From assembly GCA_905221605.1 (NCBI GenBank), contig CAJNDS010002530.1:250001-314000 (forward strand): a stretch of DNA of 64,000 nucleotides, written 5' to 3'. A program made the position numbers and the translations under genes. The stretch comes from Symbiodinium natans. Lineage: Eukaryota > Sar > Dinophyceae > Suessiales > Symbiodiniaceae. Position 1 is the first letter of the stretch, and each line of letters opens with the position of its first letter. Shown piece by piece: positions 33,801-46,800 of this stretch. The notes beneath the pieces are model-generated. The model saw only the letters and a program-made list of their open reading frames with translations. It was not told the DNA's origin and searched no databases.

Positions 33801-36770
33801 CTGAGCGCAAGCAGAGAAAGAGAGAGAGAGAGAAAGAGAGAGAGAGGGAGAGGGAGAGGGAGAGGGAGAGGGAGAGGGAGAGGGAGAGGGAGAGGGAGAG
33901 GGAGAGGGAGAGGGAGAGGGAGAGGGCGAGGGAGAGGGAGAGGGAGGAGGGAGAGGGAGAGGGGAGGGAGAGAGGGATAGGGAGAGGGAGAGGGAGAGGG
34001 AGAGGGACAGGGACAGGGAGAGGGAGAGGGAGAGGGAGAGGGAGAGGGAGAGGGAGAGGGGGAGAGGGAGAGGGAGGAGAGATAGAGGAGAGAGAGGAGA
34101 AAGAGGAGAGAGGTGGAGAGAGGTGGAGAGAGGTAGAGAAAGTTAGAAAAAGGTAGAAAGAGGTGGAGAAAGGTAGAGAGGTAGAAAGAGGTAGAGAGAG
34201 GTAGAGAGACGTAGAGAGAGGTAGAGAGAGGTAGAAAGTGGTAGAGAGAGGTAGAGAGAGGTAGAGAGAAGTAGAGAGAGGTAGAGAGAGGTAGAGAGAG
34301 GTAGAGAGAGGTAGAGAGAGGTAGTCAGAGGTAGTCAGAGGTAGAGAGAAGGAGGTAGAGAGAGGTAGAGAAAGGAGAGAGAAATAGAGCGAGGTAGAGA
34401 GAGGTCGAGAGAGGTCGAGAGAGGTCTCGAGAGAGAGGTCGAGAGAGGTAGAGAGAGGTAGAGAGAGGTAGAGAGAGGTAGAGAGAGGTAGAGAAAGGTA
34501 GACAAAGGTAGACAGAGGTAGAGAGAGGTAGAGAGGAAAGAGAGAGAGGGAGAGAGACAGGGAGAGAGAGGCCGAGAGAGGGAGAGAGAGGGAGAGAGAG
34601 AGAGAGAGGGAGAGAGAGGGAGGGAGAGGCAGAGAGGAGGAGAGAGAGGGAGAGAGAGAGAGGGAGAGAGAGGCAGAGAGAGGGAGAGAGAGGGAGAGAG
34701 GGAGAGGGAGAGAGTGAGAGTGAACAGACCACGAACGAACGAATGAATAACCGCACGTTCAGATTCGAGAAACACCTGCATTCTGAAAAGAAAGACTTTG
34801 GCTTGGTCGGGATTGCTTCGGCTGTGAGCGGCAGAGAGTACTGGGGGATCGAAGCGACTTCCCCGTGTGCGGGCGTGTAGAAATGGAGGACGACACCCTG
34901 CTCATCAAAGCTTGGACGCGGAAGCACGCGACTGCGAAGGAGCATGCAAGCAGCGCCGCGTTGCGAGCAGGGTGCTAGCATCGTGTTGCAGGGCGGTGCT
35001 AGTGCCGCGACGGCGTGCACTACGCCGCATTGCACAAAGCAGCAAAAGGGTGAATGTGGGCAAGGTGGTGCACACTGCAAACAGTTCCCCGAAAAAGAAC
35101 AGTGTGGAAACGGGGGAAAAATGAAGCAGCAGCATGGGGCTTCAGCAAGGACGTGTCTCAAGAAAGCAGGATGCATAGAAGGTCAAGAAACAAGCTGCCC
35201 ACAGACAAAGAGGCAACATAAAATCGCCTTCGGCGCTGTGCCACTCTGCTACGAGTGATATTGAGTGTCACATGTCGCCCCATGAACCCCAGAAAAGCAA
35301 AGACGTTGTATCTTGCACTTCTGCAAACTAAACATGTTGCACCAACTACTTCGGCATCTTAAGTTTGCGAGTTTAAGCTGCTTCAGGCTTCTGTTCAGTT
35401 CAACTGAACATTGAAGAGATTGCTGGGAGATCGGAATGACAAAAAACCAGGAATTGGACGGCGAGGTCCGAGATGGCATTTCAGACAGCTCAAGGCGTGG
35501 CTGATAAAGAGGACTGGAGGACGAGGACCTTATTCCGACTATATTCACCCCGGTCATCCTCGATTTTCGACTTTTGGGAAGCCACGGCGAATGTATACAA
35601 CACTAGAGATAGGGACCTCGAACAACCGTCTTCAGGACTGTCTTCAATCATAAAGATAGTCTCAACCGTCGTAAACCTGCCAGCGGCGCGACATTGCAAA
35701 CGTACTCGCATCCACAGGATGGCGTAGCCATTCCATTTTGTAGCTGTAGACCTCATTCGTTTTGACTCATCTAAACCACAAGACCAAATCGAATAATGCA
35801 GAAAACCATCGGCTGTGCTGTCCACTCGTATTGTCTCGTCCTTATTGCGCCCTTCTTCGTCTCTTGAGCTCTCCACCTGGCTACAGTGCAGTCGATCCGA
35901 GGACAGGCATGGTGATAGGATGCGGAATACATGCCATCCTTTTTATCGTTGCCAGTGCCGCGAACGGGGTTTGCAACACTGTGGGAGTTCAAAATGCCGG
36001 CCACGCGCACTGAAACATCTCAGCGACCTGGGCGCCTGCTGCCGACCTGCACAGCTGGGCCATGGACGAATCAAAGCCACGTAACATCACAGCGCAAAGC
36101 CACACGACCGAACTCGCGAGCTGCGAAATCTGACACAACTCCGGCCTGAAGGTGATGGACTCACCCAGGCCGAGGGAACCAAATGTTGCTGGAGTGTAAA
36201 TCTTCAGGCTGTCCTGCAACGGCACAAAATTACCAAGCGCTGGACAAAAACTGACAGTAAGTTACCATGCGTAACGTTTGCAACAGCATATGTCGTCTAG
36301 AGTCTGCCACGTGTTACGGCCATTCTCCTGGTGGATGGGACAAGCCATGTACACGACCATATCCTTGGCCGTAAGGTTGTCCAAGCGCTAGAGCTGCAGC
36401 TAACGCAGTGGAAAGTTTCACAAACCTCGATGCCGTGCTCTGAAGAAGGCACCGGGAAAAAGCTTTGCTGCTCGTTGCAGCTTATGACCTCTGCTGACAG
36501 TTGCAAGGCGCGCATGAAGAACACAGCGTACATCTGCGAGCTGTTGCCTCGGCCATCTTTTGCGCGTAGAGAATGTTCTTGTGTGTGCACACGTACTGCT
36601 GCTCGTTCCACCTGGGATTTCTGTTGACACTCGAAGAAATCGCGGTGACACTCGTGTTCCTCAAGACGCGGCTTCTACCTGAGGCGGGCACCCGAGGAGT
36701 GCCAGCGACAAAGGAAAAAGAACCATTCCCATGCACATCGAAGTCATCGCGGACTGGCAATGCTGTTATA
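30815..36770 (-). CDS. TMEM43: TMEM43-like membrane protein, copy 1
   Basis: The upstream tandem paralogue of the gene at 24.7-29.5 kb, with the same segments in the same order. They are: MCMGMVLFPLSLALLGCP (about 36760-36690); NEQQYVCTHKNILYAQKMAE (36605-36545); LSAEVISCNEQQSFFPVPSS (36505-36430); LTAKDMVVYMACPI (36380-36335); LQDSLKIYTPATFGSLGLGE (36220-36150); GAQVAEMFQC (36040-36005); PDMTRPVQLSSFANNF (32985-32940); GCLRFKYYQNWDSS (32525-32470); LRCIPCVGDFMEDLLEGG (31245-31190); LLCMVSCGVGCSCGLLVIGI with VWLFMRPL (31100-31005); and ARIGGGLLLICLVLGICAYA (30895-30830). The helix next to the C-terminal one is the most conserved part between the copies. Introns between 36.0 and 33.0 kb are long and include the purine tract. 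Family assignment rests on motif order; the function is unknown. Confidence 0.6.
31322..31345. repeat. 10-bp hairpin with GGCG loop
   Basis: CAATATCTGC and GCAGATATTG form a perfect 10-bp stem around a four-base loop, in an intron of the first TMEM43-like gene, between its last-but-two coding segments. Confidence 0.85.
33818..34725. repeat. 0.9-kb purine-only (GA-rich) tract
   Basis: An almost uninterrupted purine strand, made first of GGGAGA units and then of AGGTAGAGAG units. Long Arg/Glu and Leu/Ser/Pro open frames across it are repeat artefacts. It sits inside the longest intron of the first TMEM43-like gene. Confidence 0.95.
34760..35990. other. intron-like, no fixed exon
   Basis: This lies between placed exons of the first TMEM43-like gene. 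A minus-strand frame at 35490-35876 is open, but no part aligns with the paralogous gene, so I assign no exon. Confidence 0.4.
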
Positions 36771-37019
36771 GGGGGGATGTCAGAGGCCGAAGCAGAATCA
36801 AAGGCAGACTATGAAGGACTTATGACTCATGACAGACTTCCGTGCAAGATCAGAGCAAGGAGCGCCGACATCTTCCCAGCGCGGGTGTCCTGCCTTACCT
36901 CGACATCTCCTGTCAAGTTGTTAGAAGTCGACATGATACGCCATTTACTAAACTTCACAAAACTTCACTACGCATACTGCCGCATACTACAAATCACAAC
37001 ATGCTGCTGAGGAGAGAGT

Positions 37020-37372
37020 TCAGTTCAGAGACAGTCCTCCTCCAAAGTAACCTCCGCCCCCGCCGTAAGGAGGGCCGCCTCCGCCGTAAGGAGGGTAGCC
37101 ACCAAAGCCTGGGCCTTCACCATATTCGGGGTTCGGACCCCAGCCGGGGTTCGGACCCCAGCCGGGATTCTGACCCCAGGGGGGCCCACCCGGTCCACCC
37201 CAATCTCCCATGTCGCTAGGTCAGCAGGTGTACTTTGGCCCTGGCTGACCATACTTGGGCCATAGCGGCTGGCATCGGTCCACATGCAAACAATGAAGCA
37301 AAAAGTTGCAACGCAACACGACACGCAAAAAGCACATATTGCCAGATGAAACATCCAGCGGACCCTCAGCAT
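37020..37372 (-). CDS. short membrane/Gly-Pro-Trp-rich open region
   Basis: Two minus-strand frames abut. The upstream one (37372-37240) gives a Met, a hydrophobic helix (FHLAICAFCVSCCVATFCFI) and a polar stretch WTDASRYGPSMVSQGQ. The downstream one (37211-37020) reads MGDWGGPGGPPWGQNPGWGP, continues with NPGWGPNP repeats and a GGYPPYGGGGPPYGGGGGY tail, and stops at 37020. A small intron or frame change must join them if they form one gene. The result would be a small membrane-anchored or secreted Gly/Pro/Tyr-rich protein between the VPS13-like and TMEM43-like genes. It could also be an upstream exon of a neighbour. Confidence 0.4.
37129..37181. repeat. 18-bp tandem repeat coding NPGWGP
   Basis: Nearly three copies of GGGGTTCGGACCCCAGCC. 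It encodes the NPGWGP repeats on the minus strand. Confidence 0.85.
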
Positions 37373-37597
37373 GGCTTTTGGTCGAGCATGTGATTGCTAT
37401 GAACACCGGCAGAACTTGCAAGATTGTCGGCATTGGCATGGAAGTCCTTAGACGAAGAACAAGGAAGAAGCATCAAAACCATGTCCAGCCTGTAGCGGCT
37501 ACGGCTGACAAGCGCCACCTTCCTCACGCATCTTGCAAGTTCTAATCCAGTTATTGTCCACTTGCGTAACGCAAAGTCTCGCAGGCAGTATGTACAA

Positions 37598-37641
37598 GTT
37601 GCTTGCCCCTGCTGACAGCTCCTTAGGAGCTGGCAAGCAAC
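37598..37641. repeat. stem-loop downstream of the VPS13-like gene
   Basis: GTTGCTTGCC pairs with GGCAAGCAAC, and inside it AGCTCC pairs with GGAGCT around TTA, with a nine-base bulge on one side. It lies about 235 bp past the VPS13-like stop codon. A role in 3' end formation is possible but untested. Confidence 0.7.
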
Positions 37642-37875
37642 CTTTGCTTTACAATCATCTGAGTTAAGACTATTAAGTTAAGACTTTAATGAACTTTAAT
37701 GCTGCTTTACCACTCCTGCGCTCATGCTTGACTCGGATGTGAGGAACGCCACCACGTCTGCCAGACTCGCTTCTCTCGCGCCTGCTTGGCAAAGCAAGAC
37801 TCGGCTGCAATTCCAGCAATGCAAGAAATGCAATAATGCAAGTAATGCAACTAATGCAAGTCATGCAAGCAGTGC

Positions 37876-40800
37876 TCAGCGGCAAGCATCTGGAACCTTG
37901 CCTAGCAAAGACTTGCAATACTGGGCGAAGCGATGCTCGTCACGCACTCGTGCACCAAGCATCTCCACGAGTGCCCTGTGTCGTATGGTACATCGGTCAA
38001 GCAAAAGAACCCATAAAAGTCATGACAATGAAATTCCAGTGAGACTGACAGCGAAGAAGGATTGCAAAAACACGAAAACGTACGAGTACCTTCTCTCGTG
38101 GATCAGGCGCCTTACGAACTCTTCGACCTGCTTCGAACTGCGACTTTGCAAGGCGCACGCAAGGCCCGTGTCGTCCAGGTGGAGATCCTCAGGTGTTTTG
38201 CGGACATCGCGAACTTCGCGGAGGTGTCCCTGTGCTCCAGCCTGTGCTCCAGCCTCTTCTCGCAATTTCACAATGCCATTGTGCAGCAGCAGCATGGAAG
38301 CTGGCTTCGGTGAGTCGATTCTGCGCTGACGCGGAGCCCACGTGTAGCGACTGAATAACCCCCCTAGCACTGCGTTCGAGTTGTTCAGAATCGACCGCCA
38401 CGACTTGGAAACGAAGGGCTTGTACTTCTCCACGAGACAGTTTGCCAGTGCCTCCATCGAGCCCTCAAAGGGGCGTCCACTGCTGAAGAGACTCTGCCTG
38501 GGCAGCTTGATGCGAGCGCCCCCAATTTCAAGCGTGTGTGAGAAGCTGCTAACCTTGAGCATGGTGCTGATGACGCTCGGTAAGCTGGCACTGCTCAGCT
38601 TGCACCAGACACCAATCTTGAACTCCCCACATTGGATATTGTGCAGAATGTACTTTCTCGCCGGCTGGGGCTGCTCCGTCAAGGTGGTGTGGTAGGCGTG
38701 GCCCGCCACACGAACGACATCAAACAGGCACATACCTTCAAGCTGCGGTGGGGTTGCCTCGCGAACCAAATCTTTGAGCTCTCCCAGCAGCTCTTCAGAC
38801 GCGGTGCATTCTAAGACCACCTCTTCATTCTGCTGGGCAGGGAAGAACTCAAGGCCCACTGATCGTATTGTGACATCAGTTCCATTCAACTTCTCACGTT
38901 CAATGCGCATTCGCCACGGATGGCCTTGGTCTAAGGATGCCATGACTACGGCTGCTCGAGGCCCCTTCCGCCTTCCTTTGGGATGATGGTCGACCTGCAA
39001 AGCAACGAGTTCAATGATGGAGGTGCGAGTTCCATTTTTCTGGCTGCACTTCAACGTCAAATTTGATAGGTCACATCGCAAAGTCTCTTCATGCGTAGAC
39101 CGGCTGCTCATAATGCCAATCTCAAGGGCAGGGATGCGGACGTCCACATCCAGCATCCACGAGGTTGGAGAGGTCTCCGCACCAAGGCTTCCCAAGATGC
39201 TGACAGGAGAAATTGATATGTGAGCCACCCGCTCAGATACGTCTAAGCGCACAGCAACTGGTATCGGTAGCGCACCAGGCTCCAAAGTCTGACTCACAGG
39301 GCAATCTAGTCTCAGATTGAGGTGCGATGTCTTCTGGCTCTGGATGTCAACCATCATTAACGTGATAGTTTGGACAGTTTGGAAGGGATGGACTCCGGAG
39401 GAACCGAAGGCCACTCTGGTCCCGTGCAGTGCCACAAAGCGAGACGTGCAGTCTGTTGCATCTATAATCTCGTCAAAAGAAATGTCAACCATGAGGCAAG
39501 GATGCCGATTTAGCAACTGATGGCAAGCGTGAGAACCTGCAGCAGTTATCGTGATAAGCTGTCCAGAGCATTGGCTGACCTGTAGGCAGAAAAGATACTC
39601 TTTGAACCTCGTGTCCGAGAGAATTACTGGGAAAGCCCCAAGCCCGTGCTCCGAGACATCGAAGGAAGCAGACCACATCAGCTCACTCGGTTCAGCACGA
39701 AGGCCCTTCACATCTCCAGTGCTGCGCAGAGCCACCTGTACACGGCGAGGCGTACTTTGCGCATCCCAATAGAACGAAGCTCGAGAGCCTGGTGCCAACC
39801 ACGTGATGTTCAAAGCATTCTCCTGCCTGATGCCGAAATCGCATTCTAAAGTGTTGAAAACGAGAACGGCGGGTAAGAGAGTAAGTAAAGTAGAGCCCCA
39901 CGTAGGGTTCGCAGCATGGGACGTCGACAGGCTAATCAGCTCACTCTTCAAAATGCAACTGTGCAAATCTGTCAGCCACAGCTTCACAGACTGCCCCAAT
40001 CCGACGAATGGTACCTTGGAAGCAATCACGATGTTTCTGAAGATCAAGCTGGTAGTTGGAGAATGCATTATACTTCGAACATCCCCACCCTCTCTGGGTA
40101 GAGATACTCTGGGGTTGGGCACTCCAGGGACACTTTGGGGTTGGGCACTTCAGGAAAATCTAGCAACCCCACACCGAGGATGGGGAAAAACCGAAGCTGC
40201 ATGTAATCGTAGGTCTCGCTATTCGGGCTCGGGCCTGGGGGCTCTTGCAAGGCACTGGGACAGGACGGTGGCTGCTGGAAAGAGTAACGTCGAATGACTT
40301 ATCATCCTCATCCTCATCACCCCAGGCTTCTGGGTCCACAATGGCCAAGTTGTTGAAGACGGGCAGAGGCTGCCTCCCTCTTAACATAACAGCCCCCAGG
40401 CCAGTGGCATCATTGAACCAAGAATTTGCAAACACTGTAGCCTGGCAGAGTCCTGTTTGTCGGGCACATCGCAGCCAGAGCCCTTTGCCCATGTCCAGAG
40501 GGACGCTGGCCATTGTTCCCTCAACAAGAACCGGAATGACTAAGGACCATGTTGACTTTTTGCCTGTGTTCTTGTCGATCAGGGCGACGGCCATCAGCAA
40601 TGGGGGCAAGTTTGTCTCGTTTCGATGGAGAGCCTGTCGCAGCACGCCACCAGACTGGACTGCACCGAACTGCTCTGGCAACTCGTAGATCGGAACCTCA
40701 TCCCCTGGTGGAAGCCGCATCTGATGCTTTTGCACCTTTCCCCGCTGAGCCCCACAGAAGTGCCACTCCACTCGCTGCCCAGAGCGCTTCACCTCCAACA

Positions 40801-43800
40801 TGTTTGTTCCTTTGGGACAGTCCTGCTGCTCCTTGCGGCTTCCGGCCCACCACTGGAAGCTTCGATGGCGCGTGAGTAAGGGCGCGACAAGAACGAATCC
40901 ATTCGGAGGCACATCCCAAACTCCACCATAGCCGTCATGAATGTGAAGGACTTCGTTCGCATCACACGAATCTGCTGCGCGCTGCAATTCGCGTGGTGCC
41001 CAAGAGCCGTCTTGTGTCGATAGCCATCGCAATTCATAGCACAAATCCACAGGGCAGGCATTGCAGAGGCTGAAGGGGGGTCGTATGTCCACCTGGTACA
41101 CCCCTTCCATTGAAGCACCAGGTGCTTGGCGGTCTACAGCCAACCGGAGGCCATAGGCCGGCAAGGTGAAGTCCGAAGCGACCGACCGTGAGTATATTGC
41201 TGGCGCATCGTCAAAGTGACTTGGATGGATCGGGGCACTCCAGGAGAAGGACACCCCGCCTACCGAAGATGCGGATGGCCGAAGCTGAAAGCATCCTGAT
41301 GCAATCGTCAGAACTTCAGGCGGCAAGGCGAGGCAAAAATTGGAAGGCAAGAACAAAGAATTGTCGGTGGACTCCTGGCTGTATGTAGTCTCCTCGCCCA
41401 AGGGCACAGTTGGGCCGCTCGGTTCCAGCAGACTTGTCGGAATGCAGAACGGCGGCCACAGCCCACCAGCACTGGTGTCATGACCGTCACATCCTTGACT
41501 GCACTTAAGCAGTCGAACATTGATATCTAGAAGAGTACGGTTCACCAGCATGAAAGGGGAAGAAACGATAAGAAGCAATTGCGGAGGGCAGGTGACCAGC
41601 ACTCGCACCACCAAGCATCCAACGCTTGTCTGCCAAAGTGTCGTCTCACCCGCCTTCACCCTGACTTCTTTGCTGCGGCTAGGGAGGCCGGGAAGTTGCA
41701 GATGCAACGCGCTGAGCATATGTGACTTGCCGCTTGAGTTCTTTGAGAACAAGAGGGCATCTAGACCCTGCGGCTCAGCATTCAGGGTCAATGCTTGGGA
41801 TGAAGGCCCATCAGAACTCAGAAATGACTGCATGTCATGGATGCCGGCACGAGAAACCAGACATTTCAAGCCAGTCAAGTTGAGCCCGAACACTGTGTCC
41901 TCAAATCTCTCTTTCACGCGCTCACTTCTCCCAGCCACTTCACGCCGTTTGCCTTTCAATTTCCGGGCTCGCGCTGTATCGTCGAAGCTCTGTACCAGCC
42001 GAGAACAGGCGCGAATTGCTGGGACCGTTACCGCCAACTGGATTGGGGAGCACGGTGCAGCGTGAAGCTCCATTTTAGCCTCTGGGCGGTGGCCAGAAAC
42101 TGCGCTGGAGAAGTCCACGTTCCACGTGCATTTGCCCAGTATGGGCTCCCACGCCGCCAGCCGCTCGTTCAAAGCTGATGTGCGAAGCCACAAACTTTGC
42201 AGCAGAATCGATCCAGCAGGCATTTGCCCCTGGGCCCACTGCAGGTGCACTTGCATCAGTGGACATCCCAAGGCAAACTCCACGACTGGTCGGGGCGCAA
42301 GCACTCGCAACTGGATTCCATCGACCTCAATGGACGCATCAACGCTGATCTTCTGGCGTTGGACTAAGGACTGCGGATCTCTTCTTCGGATCTCTTCTTC
42401 GGGCTCTGAGGTGTCTGCCTCCATTGCCGCCATTGCATTTAGCATCTCTGATACTTCCAGAACATCTTGCAGAGTTATTCTAAGCTCAATCTGCCCCAGC
42501 TTGACAATCTCTGCCGAATAGGCACTGAGCCTGACACCTGCAGCCGACCGTTTCTCGCTAGAGATTTTTGCAAAGAATGTCGCATCTTCACAGAGTAGTC
42601 GACTTGGAGTGTCAGCTGCATCAGCTGCATCGGCTGCATCAGCCGCGTCAGCCGAGTCAGTCGCAGCGTCGGCAACACGGAGGATTCGAACATTAGGCAG
42701 TTCAAGTCGCTCGAAGTTCAGCTTGTCTCCAGAAGACTTCATCGAGACCAGTACATCTCCAACCAGCGCAAAGTGCTCGGTGCCCCAGGCAATCGGAAGT
42801 CTCACGGCACCATCTTGAACATGTACCTGCCGACAAGGACAATTGACAATGCTTGAAGAGAATTGTCAGAAACCTTCACCCTGCCCAATTTTCATTTCTG
42901 GCACAGAGTTAGTCCAAGCAAAGCGTTGTACCGGCCCAGAACATAAGATGCAAGAACGTCAGGTCACAGCAAAAGCCAGTAAGCTGTAAACGAGATACAA
43001 CATACATGCCTCACTAAGCTTCTAGCCCGACAAATGGCGATGCCTCAATTGCTTGAGCTCTGGATCCCTCATCGGGAGCTGCACTGTAGTCAGCTTGTGC
43101 ACTCTGCTGATAGATCGATGTGGCCCATGTGAGGAGGTCTGTCCACAGCTGCGGCAACAGCCACAGATTGGGCCTCCAGAACAAACTGCTGCAGCTTGCT
43201 GAGTTGCTGTCCTAAACGTCCTAAAACCCTTCCTCTGCTAAGGTAAGCCTACGCCGGAACATGTCAACTGAGACCAGCACTGGTGCAGCTTGACATCCAT
43301 GGAGGTGACACCATCCTGCTCAGCCGGCAGCTTTGCTGAGACATGAAGACCACGTCGTGGAAGACGTGGCAGGTCAATCAGCATACGCGACTGTCCATTC
43401 CGAGCATCCTTGACACAACCCCCTTCACAAACAAACTCGATGTAGCGCTCGACGCTCTCGCCATCGGAGAATGGCCGGCAGAATTCAAAAAAACCATTCG
43501 CCATCTCCATGCGGGCCAAAGGTGATGATGAGGTAAACCCCGCGTCGACCACAAGCGACCCTGTCCATTCAAGTCTGAATCGGAAGCCTCTACCCGACTG
43601 CGTCAGGCGCTCCGCTAGCTGCTGTTGCAGACGCGACTTGAGGTTCGCTTTCAGTCTTTCCACCTGAGAGGCACAGTGTGTCCACATGATTAACCATGTG
43701 CTTCCCAAACCCAACATGACCTTAAGCTAGAGTGTTGTTCAGCCGCCGTGCCTCCTCAGCAGAAGCATATGTCAGGTTGAGGTACAAAACGTCGAAGAGC

Positions 43801-46800
43801 TGAGTAGCTTGAGCACGCGTCAAGCTAATATTGGATGGGTCGGATGGGTCGGGTGAACTTGACTCATGGGTTCCGGACCGACTCTCCGATTTATGGAGCG
43901 GGACCTGTACCAGGATGTCCAAGGAGTTGGCACCGCTGCGTGCTTCCACTTCCGCGGTTACAGGCATCAAGACTTGGTTCCAGACCTGGTCAGTGTCCAT
44001 ATCATGCGAGGCAACAGAAAAGATCTGTAACCGTCGCAGCAGAACACGTACCGTCGTGTCAGTTGCATTCTCAGTGTCATTCTCAACCAAACAATTGCCG
44101 AGGTCCACAACACCAAATCCTTCATCGGGCAGTGGCAGGAAAGTCCGCTCAGCAAGAATGGGGTCTTCCATGCTTAGACCACCTCGGAGGTCGTCTGGAG
44201 GCAGCACCCCCACGTCGCAGTTCTTTCCGGTGCTGGCTGGTAGGAAAAGAAGTGGAGCGTCGATGTTGAAGCAGTACTTCACGGATGTCTTTGACTGCAC
44301 TTCCGCCTCAGGCTTCCCAACCGGTGAAGTAGCCTCATCATAGACAGACTCTCCAGGCGATGTCTTGCTCGTTTCAGCCAAGTTCCCCGCCGCGGAAATG
44401 TCTGAAATCTGCTGCTGACACAAGCTTGCAATTCGTTCGAAGTCACGCTGGCGATAGACGAGCGCAATCTGCGCCCAAGTCACGTCTACGTCCAAGCGGC
44501 CCTGATGGAGGCGTGAAACTGTTGCGTGAAGGAGAGGTAAATCGGGTTTCCGTGGGGCCAAGAGAAGCCGTGGACCCAGCCAAAGCTCCAAGCTGGTAAG
44601 GGTCGAAGTGAGCTGCAGCTTTTCATCCCGTCTGAGACGACACTCCAGACCAAGAATCGTGGCGCGCACCTCCTCGGTATCGTGACGGGAAGACCGAGAT
44701 GGCCGCAACAAGACGGCCCTCAGCTCCTGGCTTCTCAGGCACAGATCCACAGACAGAGCTGCGCTGTCCCGATTGTCCCACGAAGTCGGCGATGCCGATG
44801 GCCCGGACGGCCCGCTCAAGTTGGACAAGGCCTGGTCCCACGCGTCGCGCAGCTCCTCGGTCCTCTCCGCCACAAAGCGATCCCAGAGGGCACGGGACAC
44901 AAAAACCTCCTGTGAGCCACACCGTCGCAATGCATCGGTCTGTCCATTCTGCATCTGCTTCTGGATGGTGTCCCAAGCTGACTGCGCTTTTATCATCGAT
45001 TCTGCTGCCCAGCGAAGCTCCAAGGGTGGAGCAGAGATTTGGAGACGAACTTGACGGACCGTCTCCAACGAATAGTTTGCCGTGATGTCCAGGTGTCCTA
45101 GACTGGAGAGAAACCTCCGATCTCCACAGTCGAGTCGAAGATCTTGCGCTGCACTAACAAGATTAACTCCAGCAGCATCTGCATTGAGGCCAATCCGGAA
45201 TCCAGCAACATGTCCTTTCACGGATCCTTCGTGGAATCCCCGGCCGCCCTCGGGATCCCAAATGATGTCGAAGCTACTCGTGTTCAAAGTGAAACTCAAC
45301 GGAACACCCGTCAAGGTTGAGGCCTTCTTGGGCTTGCGAGGCCTCCACACAGGAGATGACGATTCCACAAAGTCCCTTGACAATGGTGCCACTGCAAAGT
45401 CTAGGCCACCATGGATCTGTCCGAGCAAACGAAGCAAGCCTGGGTCAATGTGCAAACGTATCTCGGTGGCCTCGGTGTGCAATTGGATGCCTTCGTCAAG
45501 GAAGGCACCGAAAACGATGGTCGAAGGCTCGTATGGCGTGCGATCCTCTTTCCCTGGCTCTATTAGTGTCAGCCTGGTATCGCGCAGCTCGCAAAGCAAG
45601 GCCAAGTTTGCAGGCTTTACGGATTCGGCAGCTTGCTCGACAAGAGCTGTCAGTGAAGACTTGCATGCTGCGTCGAGCTTCAGCCTTTGCTTTTCCAAGG
45701 ACCTGCTGAAGAAGCGGCCGAGATGTAGCTCAAGAGAAGCTCCATCTTCCCAAGCCTGCAAACGCAGAATAGGTGCCTCCACCTCAACCCGAAAACAGAA
45801 CCGAGACTCCAGCGACTCGAGCGACTCGAGCCCTTCCAAGCCGGAGGCCCCGGTCGCTGATGCAGCCACCGCTTCAGTCGCTTCGGTCGCTTCAGTCTCC
45901 CTCAAGTCCGTGTCGACGCTCAGGTCGCTCACATCGCTCACACGCGGGACTTCTATGGCACGCGCAGTGTCGCCCCTCCAGGCTTTCCACACATCATGCG
46001 CCGTCCGCAGGGCGCCATGCAAACTCCAAGGGGCAAGCTGAACCTGTCAGGTTGTTTGGCGAAGCTTTGTGTTTAATGCATGCAATGTTTCTCGAATCGC
46101 AAAGCCCCAATCTTAGTGGAACGTGATACTGAAAAAAAAACTGCACTGCCCATCACTATCATGCCCTGCCAGACCTGCACTGGCTCACCCAACAGGGATA
46201 TTGACACATCCCACGGAGTGGCTGGCTTCTCCTCTGCCAAAAGACGCAGTTGCATTCCATCTCCAGCTTCCAGCCTTCACAATCTTCACATTCTAGAGGC
46301 TGACGCAGCACACGTGTTGTCACACGCATCTTACTGTACAGTACATCGTAGTACATCCCTAACACGCGCCTGTTGTCTTGCCATGACTTGCACATGTCTT
46401 GCGCATGCGTTTGGGCGAACCCATGCCTGTGAGATTGTTGCTCTGTCTCGAAAGATCTTCTCTGCGACCGAGTGCCTGGCCTCTGCAAAAGCTGTACGAA
46501 AGGCTGCTTGTCCAAGCACACTTCCATTGACGAGATCTTGACAGTCGATGAGATGCGTCGTTTCAAGGATGCGGAACCTGAACCATCTGCTTCCGCAGTG
46601 ACACCCAGCGAAAAGGCCACGCCTCCCACGGATGCAGTCAGCAGGCCACCTGCTCAGGGACGGAAAATCACAACTTGAACAAAACAAAAAAACGAACTAC
46701 TGATGTTCATATATGTTCATGCAAACACTGTGCCTGAGGCAGTGCAAAGGGCTGTGTATTGCGGTATCAGCATGTCCACTTCTAGGCGAGTCGGCGTTGC

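Noticed and set aside
33540-34156. Long Arg/Glu/Gly plus-strand frames, and Leu/Ser/Pro minus-strand frames at 34325-35176
   Set aside because: Translation of a purine-only tract with no codon variety; no flanking domain.
45082-46041. 319-codon plus-strand open frame, and similar frames at 41520-42065 and 43831-44343
   Set aside because: They lie antisense to VPS13-like exons that align with the family and splice in phase. The plus-strand products have no motif.
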